A stretch of 64,000 bases of DNA from Phycisphaeraceae bacterium (GCA_040222855.1 JAVKCD010000025.1:558001-622000), one strand, 5' to 3'. Counted from the stretch's first letter, positions 16,833-26,598 are shown. A program made the numbers and translations. The notes: a model not told the origin generated them from the letters alone.

Positions 16833-18677
16833 TCAAATCCCCGCACCAACCCCCGTAAACGCCCCCCCAGGCCGCACCTTACGCCACACCACCGCCGCCT
16901 CCGCCACCATCCACACCTCCAGCGCCAACGTCGCCACCGCCACACCGATCAAAACCCAGTTCGGCCGCTCCGCCACCCACCAATCCCCCAACTGGGCCAC
17001 CATCGCCCACGCCGGAATCACCAACATGAACACCATCGGAGCAATCAAAAACCACACCGGCTTGCCCTTGCGCCTCAAATAAAACGCGATCACCAGAAAC
17101 GCCAACCCGCCCAACAACTGATTCGTCGCCCCGAACATCGGCCACAGAATCAACCCTCCACGGCCCGCATTCTCCCAACTCCAGACACTCCCAGGCGTCG
17201 GCATCGCCGCCATCACCACTGCCACCACCACCGCCAAACCCGTCGCCCCCCAACGACTCCGCAGCAACCCCCACACCGGTCCTCTGCGCAACCCTTTCGC
17301 TTCACCGCCCCGCGACAGCGTCCCCGCCAGCTCCTGCACCACATACCGCTGCAAACGACACGCCGTATCCAACGTCGTCCCCGCGAACGACGCCACCAGC
17401 ACGCCCATCAACGCCACCGCCACCGTCTCCGATATCCCAATCGCCTCCAACAGATTCGCCGAGCCGTCCACAAACCCGCTGATCTTCCGCGCCAGCGAGT
17501 TCGCCGTCCCCCACGAGTCATACCGACTCGCCCACGCCTCCGAGCCCGTCAACACACCACCACTCGCACTCGTGATCCCAAGCCCCAACCCCGCCACACA
17601 AGCCAGGATCACGATCGTCGCCAGAAAACCCTCCGTCAGCATCCCCCCATAACCCACACACTGCGCATCCGACTCATTCTTGAGCTGCTTCGACGTCGTC
17701 CCGGAACTCACCAGACAGTGAAACCCGCTGATCGCTCCGCACGCGATCGTGATAAACAAAAACGGCAGCATCGCCGGTGCCCCCGAAGGAGCCCACTCAA
17801 ACGCCGGTGCCACCACCTCCAACGGCACCCGCTCCCCCGTCCCCGGCAACGGAGCCCCGCCGATCAACGCCGCCACCAACAACCCCAGCACAATCAACCC
17901 CATCGCACTGATCAACTGCAGACTGTTGATGTAGTCCCTCGGCTGCAACAACACCCACACCGGAACCACCGACGCCACCGCGCTATAAAGCAGCAACGCA
18001 ATCACCCACCACATCGGGCTCTTCTCAGCCAGATGATGATTGAACCCCGCCAGCACACCCACATCTCCGTAGATCACCGACAAATACATCAGCACCAGCA
18101 CACCCAGCGACGGCAGCAACAGATTCGTCCCACCCCGACGCATCCACAACCCGATCATCACCGCCAACGGGACCTGCAACAAACAAGGCGTAATCGCCCC
18201 CGGATACGTCCTAAACACCGCCGCGATCACCAACCCGAAAATCGCCAGCACGATCGTCAACGCCATAAACAAAACAACAAGAAACAACACCCGCACCCGC
18301 GGCGCAATCACACGACCCGCAATCTCTCCCACCGTCTGACCACGATTCCGCAGAGACACCACCAGCGACCCGAAATCATGCACCGCCCCAATAAAAATCG
18401 ACCCCATCAACACCCACGCCAACGCTGGCACCCAACCCCACATCACCGCAATCGCCGGACCCACAATCGGACCCGTCCCCGCGATCGACGTGAAGTGATG
18501 ACCAAAAACCACGCTCGTAGGCGTCGGCACATAGTCCACACCATCCGTCAGCTTCCGCGACGGGCACACCGCACGATCGTCCAGCTCAAAAATACGCCGA
18601 CCGAGCCATCGGCCATACGTCACATAAGCCACAACCAGCAGCAGCCCCGACAGCAGGGCAATCGCAAGAGGTCCCAT
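16833..18677 (-). CDS. cstA: Carbon starvation protein A family transporter
   Basis: The 614-residue membrane protein has some 15 hydrophobic segments. CstA hallmarks are TPTSVVFGHHFTSIAGTGPI with VGPAIAVMWGWVPALAW, GAVHDFGSLVVSLRNRGQTV, FLFITIACGAISGFHCLVSSG, TSKQLKNESDAQCVGYGGML and LILWPMFGATNQLLGGLAFL. CstA and its relative BtsT import pyruvate or peptides under carbon limitation. It is shorter than the 701-residue E. coli protein, lacking part of the C-terminal end, as in many non-enteric members. The coding strand is G-rich here, in line with the strand bias of the left half. It appears to stand alone, 46 bases before the lipoprotein gene on the same strand. Confidence 0.92.
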   Translation of the reverse strand: MGPLAIALLSGLLLVVAYVTYGRWLGRRIFELDDRAVCPSRKLTDGVDYVPTPTSVVFGHHFTSIAGTGPIVGPAIAVMWGWVPALAWVLMGSIFIGAVHDFGSLVVSLRNRGQTVGEIAGRVIAPRVRVLFLVVLFMALTIVLAIFGLVIAAVFRTYPGAITPCLLQVPLAVMIGLWMRRGGTNLLLPSLGVLVLMYLSVIYGDVGVLAGFNHHLAEKSPMWWVIALLLYSAVASVVPVWVLLQPRDYINSLQLISAMGLIVLGLLVAALIGGAPLPGTGERVPLEVVAPAFEWAPSGAPAMLPFLFITIACGAISGFHCLVSSGTTSKQLKNESDAQCVGYGGMLTEGFLATIVILACVAGLGLGITSASGGVLTGSEAWASRYDSWGTANSLARKISGFVDGSANLLEAIGISETVAVALMGVLVASFAGTTLDTACRLQRYVVQELAGTLSRGGEAKGLRRGPVWGLLRSRWGATGLAVVVAVVMAAMPTPGSVWSWENAGRGGLILWPMFGATNQLLGGLAFLVIAFYLRRKGKPVWFLIAPMVFMLVIPAWAMVAQLGDWWVAERPNWVLIGVAVATLALEVWMVAEAAVVWRKVRPGGAFTGVGAGI

Positions 18678-18718
18678 CCGCTACAGCTTCCCCGCTACAA
18701 CACCAACCCGCAAACCCC

Positions 18719-19399
18719 TCAACCCCACCGATCAAACCGCTCTCTCATCTCATCTACCTGCTCAGCCACCCGATCCCGCAGCAAACCCAGTGCACCCTCA
18801 GCCCCCAACGGAATCAACGCCTCCGCCTCAATCGGCTCACCAAGACTCAAACCCAGCCTCCCCGATAGCCGCGGAAAACCCCGACCCTTCGGCCAGATGT
18901 CATAAGCACCCTCCACCGCCACCGGCACAACCACTGGCTTCGCCCGCTTAATCAGCAGCATCAAGCCCGACTCAAACGGCTGAACCTCCCCATCCTCGGT
19001 CCGCGTCCCCTCTGGATATACCAGCAGCATCTGCCCATCCTTGAGCCTCTCAATAAACCCCCGCATCGCCGCCATATCCCCATCACCCTGACGCACCGGC
19101 AGCGAGTGCACCGAGTTAAGCAGAAACGCCAGCCACCCCTTCCGCCAAAGCGTCGACCGCGCCATCGAACAATACGTCCGACCCGGACACCCCAAGCACA
19201 TCAACATCGGGTCGATGTACGACTGATGATTGCTCACCAGCAGCACCGGACCCGTCCGCGGAAGATTCCCGCCACCCCACAACCTCACCCGGTACAACAC
19301 CAGACACCACACATACACCAGCGACTTCAAAAAGAACCACCACCGGTACTCCAGCCAGCTCCGCTCAATCCGCCGCTTCACCGCCTCATCATCACTCAT
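18719..19399 (-). CDS. plsC: 1-acyl-sn-glycerol-3-phosphate acyltransferase
   Basis: The 226-residue protein has an N-terminal membrane helix (FFLKSLVYVWCLVLYRV) and the PlsC motifs: NHQSYID (H58 and D63 of HX4D), then YPEGTRTEDGEVQPFESG for the second and third blocks, and VVPVAVEGAYDIWPKG for the fourth. It puts the second acyl chain on lysophosphatidic acid in phospholipid synthesis. The start overlaps the cmk stop as ATGA (19396-19399), so it is coupled to cmk. The cmk-plsC pair is a known arrangement in several phyla. The next gene downstream on the same strand is cstA, 42 bases off. Confidence 0.92.
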   Translation of the reverse strand: MSDDEAVKRRIERSWLEYRWWFFLKSLVYVWCLVLYRVRLWGGGNLPRTGPVLLVSNHQSYIDPMLMCLGCPGRTYCSMARSTLWRKGWLAFLLNSVHSLPVRQGDGDMAAMRGFIERLKDGQMLLVYPEGTRTEDGEVQPFESGLMLLIKRAKPVVVPVAVEGAYDIWPKGRGFPRLSGRLGLSLGEPIEAEALIPLGAEGALGLLRDRVAEQVDEMRERFDRWG

Positions 19400-20085
19400 C
19401 CGACCTCAACTCCCACCATCGCCCGCACCCGACCCGCCAGCAACTCAACCACATCCTCCAGCGACATCCCCGACGTATCGATCCGCTCCGCATCCTCTGG
19501 ACAGATCAGCGGGCCATCGCTCCGACTCGCATCTTTCCGGTCCCGCAAAATAATCGCCTCACGGATCTGATCCAGGTCCACCGGCTTCCCCGCCGCCCGC
19601 AACTGATCCGCACGACGCTTCGCCCGAACCACCGGCGACGCATCCAGATAAAACTTCGCGTCCGCATCCGGAAACACCACCGAACCCTGGTCACGCCCCT
19701 CCGTCACCAGCCGCGGGTGCTCCGCCGCAATCCGCTGCTGCGCCTCAACCATCACCAGCCGAACCGGCGGCATCGACGACACATCCGACACCCACTGCGT
19801 CACATCCGTATCACGCAACCGATCCGTCAGATCACGATCACCAATCCACAGCCGAGGCGGACGACTCTCCCAATCAAAACGAATCTTCATCGACCGCGCC
19901 AACTCCACCACCGCATGACCCTCCGACTCAATATCAATCCCCCGATCCAGCGCCTTCGCCGTCAGACCCCGATACATCGCCCCCGTATCCAGCATCTCCA
20001 GCCCCAAACGCTCCGCCAGCAGCCACGCAGCCGTCGACTTCCCCGATCCCGCCGGCCCGTCCAATGTCACGATCAGTCTGCGCAT
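19396..20085 (-). CDS. cmk: Cytidylate kinase
   Basis: This 229-residue enzyme phosphorylates CMP and dCMP with ATP. The P-loop is VTLDGPAGSGKSTAAWLLA (residues about 7-25), then LDTGAMYRGLTAKALDRGID for the CMP-binding region, VTQWVSDVSSMPPVR, LVTEGRDQGSVVFPDADAKFY and LDASPVVRAKRRADQLRAAG. These are the standard Cmk blocks. Start ATG 20085 is used since the family begins right before the P-loop; the 23 codons upstream in the frame look non-coding. A weak GGGG precedes it. The gene is followed by plsC with an ATGA overlap and is divergent from the protease gene 53 bases away. Confidence 0.94.
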   Translation of the reverse strand: MRRLIVTLDGPAGSGKSTAAWLLAERLGLEMLDTGAMYRGLTAKALDRGIDIESEGHAVVELARSMKIRFDWESRPPRLWIGDRDLTDRLRDTDVTQWVSDVSSMPPVRLVMVEAQQRIAAEHPRLVTEGRDQGSVVFPDADAKFYLDASPVVRAKRRADQLRAAGKPVDLDQIREAIILRDRKDASRSDGPLICPEDAERIDTSGMSLEDVVELLAGRVRAMVGVEVG

Positions 20086-20138
20086 GCCCCGAAGTCTACC
20101 GGCACCACACCAACCTCGCATACGCTTAACATGGGCCG

Positions 20139-20810
20139 ATGATCGAGTTACCACCCCACTTCGGCTATCGCATGACGATGCTCACCGAGCCTACCACCCA
20201 GTTCTATGCCATCTGCTGGTTGTTAGCCATCGTCATCTCCATCACCCTCCACGAACTCGCCCACGGCTGGGCCGCCGTCCGCATGGGCGACGACACCCCC
20301 CTCCACGCCGGCCGCCTCACCGGAAACCCCATCGTCCACATGGGCCCATTCTCCCTCATCGCAATGCTGTTCATCGGTATTGCCTGGGGACAAATGCCCA
20401 TCGACCCCTCTCGACTCCGCGGACGCCACGCCGAAGCCCTCGTCGCCGCCGCAGGACCCGCGGCCAACCTCATCCTAGCCATCGCCGCTCTCTCGTTACT
20501 TGGCATCCTCGGCCGCTTCGGCGTCCTCGTCGACGATAACCAGGTCGCGGAAAATGCCACAATCTTTCTCTGGGTGATGGGCTCCGCCAATCTCCTGTTG
20601 ATGCTCTTCAATCTCCTTCCTATCCCACCCCTCGACGGTAGCCACATCCTCGCCACCTACAACCGCCCCTACCGCGATTTCTTCGCCGACCCCTCTAAAC
20701 AAGGCTTCGCCCTACTCGCCTTCATCTTCGCCTGGATGATCTTCTCCCCCATCGTCGTCCCCCCCGTCCTCACCGCCGCCACCGCCTATCTCGACCTTCT
20801 CGCCGGCTGA
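20139..20810 (+). CDS. Site-2-protease-like M50 membrane metallopeptidase
   Basis: The 223-residue protein is almost all membrane helices. The zinc motif is H38-E-L-A-H42 (ITLHELAHGWAAVRMGDDTP) and the third ligand is in NLLPIPPLDGSHIL (D166). The intervening block AAAGPAANLILAIAAL is typical. It belongs to the short M50 subgroup (SpoIVFB/rhomboid-like length) without PDZ domain, which cuts membrane-embedded substrates. The substrate is unknown. M1 at 20139 or ATG 20172-20178 region could start it. It is 31 bases before the sulfatase gene on the same strand. Confidence 0.9.
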   Translation: MIELPPHFGYRMTMLTEPTTQFYAICWLLAIVISITLHELAHGWAAVRMGDDTPLHAGRLTGNPIVHMGPFSLIAMLFIGIAWGQMPIDPSRLRGRHAEALVAAAGPAANLILAIAALSLLGILGRFGVLVDDNQVAENATIFLWVMGSANLLLMLFNLLPIPPLDGSHILATYNRPYRDFFADPSKQGFALLAFIFAWMIFSPIVVPPVLTAATAYLDLLAG

Positions 20811-20841
20811 GCCCGTCTCACCGGATTCACGGAGCGATCTT

Positions 20842-22380
20842 ATGCGCAGCCTCACCCTCCTCCTCACCCTTCTCCTCACCACCCCCACCCTCGCTCAACC
20901 CGCAACAACACCTCCCAACATCATCTTCATCTTCTCCGACGACCACGCCGCCCACGCCATCTCAGCCTACGGCTCCACCCGCAACACCACACCCAACATC
21001 GACCGCCTCGCCGCAGAAGGCATGCTCATGCGCAACTTCTTCTGCGGCAACGCCATCTGCGCCCCCTCCCGCGCCACCCTCCTCACAGGACTACACAGCC
21101 ACGCCAACGGCCAACGAACCAACCAGCAGACCTTCGACGGCTCCCAGATCACCTTCCCCAAACGCCTCCAGCAAGCCGGCTACCACACCGCCCTCATCGG
21201 CAAATGGCACCTCAAGTCCGACCCCACCGGCTTCGACCACTACGAAATCCTCCCTGGCCAGGGTCAGTACTACAACCCCGACTACATCCACCACACCCAA
21301 GGCCGCCACCGCGAACGAGGCTTCGTCACCGACCTCACCACCGACAAAGCCATCAACTGGCTCGACAACACCCGCGACGCAGACCGCCCCTTCCTCCTGA
21401 TGGTCCACTACAAAGCACCACACCGAAACTGGCAACCAGGACCCAACGAACTCGCCCTCTTCCCCGACCCCATCGCCGAACCCGACACCCTCGAAGACAA
21501 CCACCAGGGCCGCTCAGGCGTCCAGTCCCTCCAGGAAATGACCATCGCCAACGATCTCTGGTACGGCTTCGACCTAGCCCTCGATCACCCCGATGACACC
21601 AGCCAATACACCTACCAACAAACCGTCGCCCGAATGTCCCCCGACCAGCGACACGCCTACGAAGCCACCTTCGCCCAGGACAACGCAGACTTCCTCAAAG
21701 CCCAACCCAACATGACCCCCTCCGAGGTCCTCCGCTGGAAATATCAGCGCTACATCACCAACTACCTCCGCGTCGTCGCTGGCGTCGATCGCAACATCGG
21801 TCGCCTCCTCGACCACCTCGACAACACCAACCTCACCAACAACACCCTCATCATCTACAGCTCCGACCAGGGCTTCTTCCTCGGCGAAAAAGGCTGGTTC
21901 GACAAACGATGGATGTACGAAGAATCCCTCCGCATGCCCTTCATCGCACGCTGGCCCGGACACATCCCACCTAACACCACCTCCAACGCACTCGCCCAGA
22001 ACATCGACATCGCACCCACCCTGCTCGACGCCGCCAACGCACCCATCCCAACCCACATGCACGGCCGCTCCATCCTCCCAATCCTCCGAGGCGACCAACC
22101 CGACTCACCCCGCGACGCCATCTACTACCACTTCACCGCCTCCGAAGCCTGGCACAAAGTCCCAGCCCACTACGGCGTCAGAACCGCCACCCACAAACTC
22201 ATCTACTTCTACGACCACAACGCCTGGGAACTCTACGACCTCGCACTCGACCCCGATGAACGAAACTCCGTCTACAACGACCCCGCCTACGCCGACATCC
22301 AGACCAACCTCACCCACCGCCTCCAAGACCTTCGCACCCACTACTCCGACAACACCGGCAAGCCTCTGCCTACTGATTAG
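20842..22380 (+). CDS. Secreted sulfatase
   Basis: The 512-residue enzyme has a signal peptide (LTLLLTLLLTTPTLAQP) and the sulfatase core: NIIFIFSDDHAAHAIS for calcium binding, then CAPSRATLLTG (C73), the C-x-P-S-R site where Cys becomes formylglycine, HTALIGKWHLKSDPTGFD, VHYKAPHRNWQPG and YSSDQGFFLGEKGWFDKRWM. A C-terminal DUF4976-like region ends it (HKLIYFYDHNAWELYDLALD). Planctomycete sulfatases mostly cut sulfate esters from algal polysaccharides; the substrate here is unknown. No sulfatase-maturing enzyme is nearby. A hairpin lies between it and the convergent ppdK gene. Confidence 0.94.
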   Translation: MRSLTLLLTLLLTTPTLAQPATTPPNIIFIFSDDHAAHAISAYGSTRNTTPNIDRLAAEGMLMRNFFCGNAICAPSRATLLTGLHSHANGQRTNQQTFDGSQITFPKRLQQAGYHTALIGKWHLKSDPTGFDHYEILPGQGQYYNPDYIHHTQGRHRERGFVTDLTTDKAINWLDNTRDADRPFLLMVHYKAPHRNWQPGPNELALFPDPIAEPDTLEDNHQGRSGVQSLQEMTIANDLWYGFDLALDHPDDTSQYTYQQTVARMSPDQRHAYEATFAQDNADFLKAQPNMTPSEVLRWKYQRYITNYLRVVAGVDRNIGRLLDHLDNTNLTNNTLIIYSSDQGFFLGEKGWFDKRWMYEESLRMPFIARWPGHIPPNTTSNALAQNIDIAPTLLDAANAPIPTHMHGRSILPILRGDQPDSPRDAIYYHFTASEAWHKVPAHYGVRTATHKLIYFYDHNAWELYDLALDPDERNSVYNDPAYADIQTNLTHRLQDLRTHYSDNTGKPLPTD

Positions 22381-22385
22381 CCCAT

Positions 22386-22418
22386 AAAAAAAGCCCGCCG
22401 GCAAAACGCCGGCGGGCT
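22386..22418 (-). terminator. Terminator for ppdK (minus strand)
   Basis: An 11-base perfect stem (22392-22402 with 22408-22418) and five-base loop; on the minus strand it is followed by seven T residues. The convergent sulfatase gene ends 11 bases away and may share the hairpin. Confidence 0.9.
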
Positions 22419-22444
22419 CATCAACAACTGAAATAGTCAACCGA

Positions 22445-25258
22445 TCAGTCCATCAAAGCAGCCTGCGCCGCCGCAAGTCGCGCGATCGGCACACGGAACG
22501 GCGAACAACTCACATAGTTCAACCCAACCGTGTGGCAAAAACGGATCGACGCCGGATCACCTCCGTGCTCACCGCAGATGCCAACCTTCAGGTTCTTCTT
22601 CACACTCCGACCCTTGGCCACACCCATCTCAACCAGCTGACCAACACCCGTCGTATCCAGCGACTGGAACGGATCCTTCTCCAGAATCTCCTGCTGGATG
22701 TAGTGAGGCAGGAACGTATTCACATCGTCACGGCTGTAACCAAACGTCAACTGCGTCAGGTCGTTCGTACCAAAGCTAAAGAAGTCCGCATGCTCCGCGA
22801 CCTCATCCGCCGTCAGCGCAGCCCGCGGGATCTCAACCATCGTCCCGATCAGAATATCCAGCTTGCCCTTGTAGGCCTTCGCCTTCTTGACCTCGGCAAT
22901 CGTCTGCGCCGTCAGATCACGCAGAATCTCAAGCTCCTTCGCCGTACCCACCAACGGAATCATGATCTCAGGAACAGCCTTGACCTTCTTCTTCGCACAC
23001 AGAATCGCCGCCTCGACGATCGCCGTCACCTGCATCACCAGAATCTCAGGATAAGTCACCGACAAACGACAACCACGGTGACCCAGCATCGGGTTCGCCT
23101 CATGCAACTGAGACACCCGCTGCTTCACCATCTCGGCCTTCACATTCAAAATCCTCGCCAACTCGGCTTGGCTCTTGTCATCGTGAGGCAAAAACTCATG
23201 CAAAGGCGGATCAAGCAACCGCACCGTCACCGGCAAACCATTCATCGCCGTAAAAATGCCCTCGAAATCGTCTCGCTGGTAAGGAAGCAGCTTCGCCAAA
23301 GCCGCCTCACGCGCTGGCTTCGAACTCGCCAGGATCATCTCACGCATCGCCGTGATCCGATCACCCTCGAAGAACATGTGCTCCGTACGACACAGACCAA
23401 TGCCCTGCGCACCAAAATCACGCGCTCGCTTCGCATCCTTAGGCGTATCCGCGTTCGTACGAATCAGCAGCTTCCGATACTTGTCAGCCCACTTCATCAC
23501 CGTCGCAAAATCACCCGACAGCTTAGGCTCAATCCGCGCAATCTCACCGACAAACACCTCACCCGAAGAACCATCGATCGAGATCGTGTCCTTCGGACCC
23601 AGCGTCTTGCCGTTCACCGTGATCTTCCGGCTCTTCTCATCAATGTGAACCTCGCCCGCACCCGCCACGCAGCACTTGCCCCAACCACGAGCAACCACCG
23701 CCGCGTGCGACGTCATGCCACCGGTCGAAGTCAGAATGCCCGCAGCACTGTGCATCCCGTCCACGTCCTCAGGACTCGTCTCCTTACGCACCAGGATGAC
23801 TTTCTCACCCTCATGCGTCCGGTCAACCGCCTCCTCAGCCGTAAACGCCAACTTGCCGATCGCCGCACCAGGAGAAGCCGGGAGACCCGTCGCAATCGCC
23901 TGAGCCTTCTGCTTCGCAGCCGGGTCAAATGACGGCAGCAGCAGCTGCGTCAGATCATTCGCAGGAATCCGCTTCACACCCGTCTTCTCGGGGATCAGCT
24001 TCTCCTTCACCATGTCGCACGCAATCTTCACCGCCGCCGCACCCGTCCGCTGACCCGTCCGGGTCTGCAGCATGTACAACTTACCAGCCTCGATCGTGAA
24101 CTCGATGTCTTGCATCTCTTTGTAATGCTTCTCGAGCTGATCCTTGATCTTCAGCAGCTCCTTATGGATCGCCTTGTTCCACTTCGGCATCTCCGCCACC
24201 GGCTGAGGCGTCCGGATGCCCGCCACCACGTCCTCGCCCTGAGCATTAATCAGAAACTCGCCATAAAACTTGTTCTGACCCGTCGAGGGGTTGCGCGTAA
24301 ACGCCACACCCGTCCCACAGTCATCACCCATGTTCCCGAACACCATCGCCTGCACATTCACAGCCGTGCCCTTCAGGCCCGTGATCTCATTGATCTGCCG
24401 GTAACGAATCGCCCGCGTCGTCATCCAGCTGCTAAACACAGCCTCCACACCCTTCGCAAGCTGCTCATACGGGTCCTGCGGGAACTCCTCCCCCGCGTAC
24501 TTCCGGTACACACCCTTATAAGCCTCGACCAGCTCCGACATCCCCTCCGCACTCAGGTCCGTGTCGTCCTTCACGCCATACTTGGCCTTGATCCGGTCAA
24601 ACTCAGCTTCAAAATGCTCGTGATGAACCCCCATCACCACATCACCAAACATATTGATCAGACGACGATAAGCATCAAACGCAAAACGAGGCGAACCCGA
24701 CGCGTCCTGCAAACCATCAACCGCCGCGTCATTCAAACCAAGGTTCAGCACCGTGTTCATCATGCCCGGCATCGACACCGCCGCACCCGAACGCACCGAA
24801 ACCAAAAGCGGGTTCTTCGCGTCACCAAACTTCTTCCCCGTCTCCTTCTCCATCACCTTCATCGCCGAACGAACCTCGTCCATCATCCCCTTCGGCAGCC
24901 TCTTGCCCTCTTTGTAATAACGATCACAAGTATCCGTCGTGATCGTAAAACCAGGAGGCACCGGCAAACCGATCGACGTCATATCAGCCAGGTTCGCACC
25001 CTTCCCGCCCAACAAAAGCTTCATCGACGTGTCACCATCGGTCTTCGTCCGACCAAACGAATACACCATCTTCCCCGTGACCCGCTTCTTGCCCGCAGCC
25101 TTCTTCACGCCACGCTTGGCTACCTTCTTCTTCGCAGCCACTTTCTTCTTAGCTGACGACTTCTTCGAGGCGCCCTTCTTCGCCGTTGACTTCTTCGCAA
25201 CCTTCTTGGTCACCTTCTTCTTCGACACCTTCTTCTTCGACTTAGTCTTCTTGGCCAT
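22445..25258 (-). CDS. ppdK: Pyruvate, phosphate dikinase with lysine-rich N-terminal extension
   Basis: From residue 63 on this is a complete pyruvate phosphate dikinase, which interconverts pyruvate, ATP and Pi with PEP, AMP and PPi. Seen are the nucleotide-binding start (YSFGRTKTDGDTSMKLLLG, GKGANLADMTSIGLPVPPGF), VSVRSGAAVSMPGMMNTVLN, the phosphohistidine site GGMTSHAAVVARGWGKCCV (H518), GLCRTEHMFF, FSFGTNDLTQLTFGYSRDD and the PEP-site cysteine in GICGEHGGDP (C895). Those positions are about 63 beyond the Clostridium symbiosum enzyme, matching an added N-terminus made almost only of Lys, Ala, Ser, Val and Thr (residues 2-60). Start ATG 25258 is chosen; an 18-codon longer frame begins at 25312. 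The tail is unusual and is reported as a finding. A terminator follows the stop. Confidence 0.95.
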   Translation of the reverse strand: MAKKTKSKKKVSKKKVTKKVAKKSTAKKGASKKSSAKKKVAAKKKVAKRGVKKAAGKKRVTGKMVYSFGRTKTDGDTSMKLLLGGKGANLADMTSIGLPVPPGFTITTDTCDRYYKEGKRLPKGMMDEVRSAMKVMEKETGKKFGDAKNPLLVSVRSGAAVSMPGMMNTVLNLGLNDAAVDGLQDASGSPRFAFDAYRRLINMFGDVVMGVHHEHFEAEFDRIKAKYGVKDDTDLSAEGMSELVEAYKGVYRKYAGEEFPQDPYEQLAKGVEAVFSSWMTTRAIRYRQINEITGLKGTAVNVQAMVFGNMGDDCGTGVAFTRNPSTGQNKFYGEFLINAQGEDVVAGIRTPQPVAEMPKWNKAIHKELLKIKDQLEKHYKEMQDIEFTIEAGKLYMLQTRTGQRTGAAAVKIACDMVKEKLIPEKTGVKRIPANDLTQLLLPSFDPAAKQKAQAIATGLPASPGAAIGKLAFTAEEAVDRTHEGEKVILVRKETSPEDVDGMHSAAGILTSTGGMTSHAAVVARGWGKCCVAGAGEVHIDEKSRKITVNGKTLGPKDTISIDGSSGEVFVGEIARIEPKLSGDFATVMKWADKYRKLLIRTNADTPKDAKRARDFGAQGIGLCRTEHMFFEGDRITAMREMILASSKPAREAALAKLLPYQRDDFEGIFTAMNGLPVTVRLLDPPLHEFLPHDDKSQAELARILNVKAEMVKQRVSQLHEANPMLGHRGCRLSVTYPEILVMQVTAIVEAAILCAKKKVKAVPEIMIPLVGTAKELEILRDLTAQTIAEVKKAKAYKGKLDILIGTMVEIPRAALTADEVAEHADFFSFGTNDLTQLTFGYSRDDVNTFLPHYIQQEILEKDPFQSLDTTGVGQLVEMGVAKGRSVKKNLKVGICGEHGGDPASIRFCHTVGLNYVSCSPFRVPIARLAAAQAALMD

Positions 25259-25488
25259 GGCGGGGGAGAGGTCCTTCCTCGTGAGCTGGCGAACCAGCGG
25301 GTCTTCAACCATCGCCGTCGTCCTTCCAGGACGCCAGCGACAGGCCCGAGCAACATCATGCGCTCGGCAAATGTCCGGTACAGGAACAACCGAGCGATAC
25401 TCGCACGGCTGATGAGAACAGAGAGTGTAGAAGATCAGCCATAACCGTCAAAAGCGACGGATCGCCAACACCCCCACCGCCAGCCGAT

Positions 25489-26388
25489 TCATCCCCCCGC
25501 CGACAGATCCCGACCACCCGCCAGTGCCGCCGCTTGACGGATCAGCCCACTGATCCGCAGCCGCGCCCCCTGAGCCATCCCCCCAGCCGGCGGGTCCACC
25601 ACCAGCACTTTCCCCTGATAAACCAGCCCAAACATCCCCTCCGACATGTAAACCAGCCCATCCACCGGGTCCAGCAACCACACCCCGCCTCGATCACTCA
25701 CCTCCAGCAACGTCACCATGTGATACCGACCCGCCTCGAACTGCAAAGGCGTCATCGCCGGCATCATCACCCCACCCAACTGCTCCTGCGCCAGCCCCAC
25801 CACCGACACCCCCGCCTTCCCCGCCAGCTTCCGCTCCATCGCCGCCGCCGCCCGCACCAACGTCGCCCCACGACCAGGCCGAGTCCTCGTCAACTCAGCC
25901 ATCTCCGCCTCCGAAGCCCGCACCCCCAACAACCGAAGCGTCGTCGTACAAGCAGCCGGAACACAACTGTAATCATTCGCCTGCATCACCACCGCCGACC
26001 GACCAAACCCGCCAAACGCATTCGCAGGCGTACTCTGCAGCATCCACCACCCACCATAAAACAGATACACAAGCCCCAACGCACCCGCCGCCGCCGTCAC
26101 ACCCCCCTGCCGCCACCCCGCCGCCCGACCAAACGCCGCCCCAGCCAGCAGCATGAACACCGGCACACTCCCGACACCCTCAACAAACGACAACACACCC
26201 GCCGGAATGATCCGTAGCGTCACCTCCGGGTTATGCATCAACCACGCCCACACCCCCAACCACACCAACGACCCCAAGATCACCGACTCCGCCACCCAAG
26301 GCCGCCCCCGCGTCAAACGAACACCACCCCACCAAGCCATCACCGACAAACCCAGCAAACCGGCAAACCAAAACGAACTGCCATCCAT
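25489..26388 (-). CDS. Membrane protein with C39-like cysteine peptidase domain
   Basis: The N-terminal 110 residues hold about four membrane helices (FWFAGLLGLSVMAWWG, SVILGSLVWLGVWAWL, VPVFMLLAGAAFG, GALGLVYLFYGGWWML). The C-terminal half is a C39-family-like papain fold: VMQANDYSCVPAACTTTLRL with Cys 142, GRYHMVTLLEV with the His, and GVWLLDPVDG with the Asp. C39 peptidases cut double-glycine leader peptides and are usually fused to ABC transporters; here there is no transporter, so it is a stand-alone peptidase or a related fold. Start ATG 26388 has TGGAGG at seven bases; the frame extends 42 codons upstream without support. No leader-peptide gene is seen nearby. Confidence 0.78.
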   Translation of the reverse strand: MDGSSFWFAGLLGLSVMAWWGGVRLTRGRPWVAESVILGSLVWLGVWAWLMHNPEVTLRIIPAGVLSFVEGVGSVPVFMLLAGAAFGRAAGWRQGGVTAAAGALGLVYLFYGGWWMLQSTPANAFGGFGRSAVVMQANDYSCVPAACTTTLRLLGVRASEAEMAELTRTRPGRGATLVRAAAAMERKLAGKAGVSVVGLAQEQLGGVMMPAMTPLQFEAGRYHMVTLLEVSDRGGVWLLDPVDGLVYMSEGMFGLVYQGKVLVVDPPAGGMAQGARLRISGLIRQAAALAGGRDLSAGG

Positions 26389-26541
26389 GCCGAGCCTCCA
26401 ACCCAGCCAGCCCTCCCGGACGCAGAACCAAAAACCAGCCAGCTCACTCTGGCCTTCGTCCAAAACCCACCTCGACTTAGTCACCCCCCACCCAATCACC
26501 CCAAAACCACACAACTCAACCCCCTTACCGGACCCAGACCA

Positions 26542-26598
26542 ACCAACAACCCAAGCATGACACGAGTCCCGAACTTGCTTCGGGAGTCCATCCCCTCA
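26542..26598 (+). repeat. Hairpin repeat, left copy (flanks shared with 27256-27316)
   Basis: ACCAACAACC, then CAAGCATGACACGAG, a hairpin with stem TCCCGAA/TTCGGGA, and CCATCCCCTC. The same outer blocks in the same order and direction occur at 27256-27316 with a different stem sequence. Confidence 0.65.

Noticed and set aside
17718-18905. A 395-codon plus-strand frame opposite cstA
   Set aside because: Extreme content of His, Arg, Gln and Pro without hydrophobic core; it is a shadow of the cstA gene.
22532-23932. Two long plus-strand frames opposite ppdK (466 and 348 codons)
   Set aside because: Shadows of a catalytically complete ppdK; composition is not protein-like.
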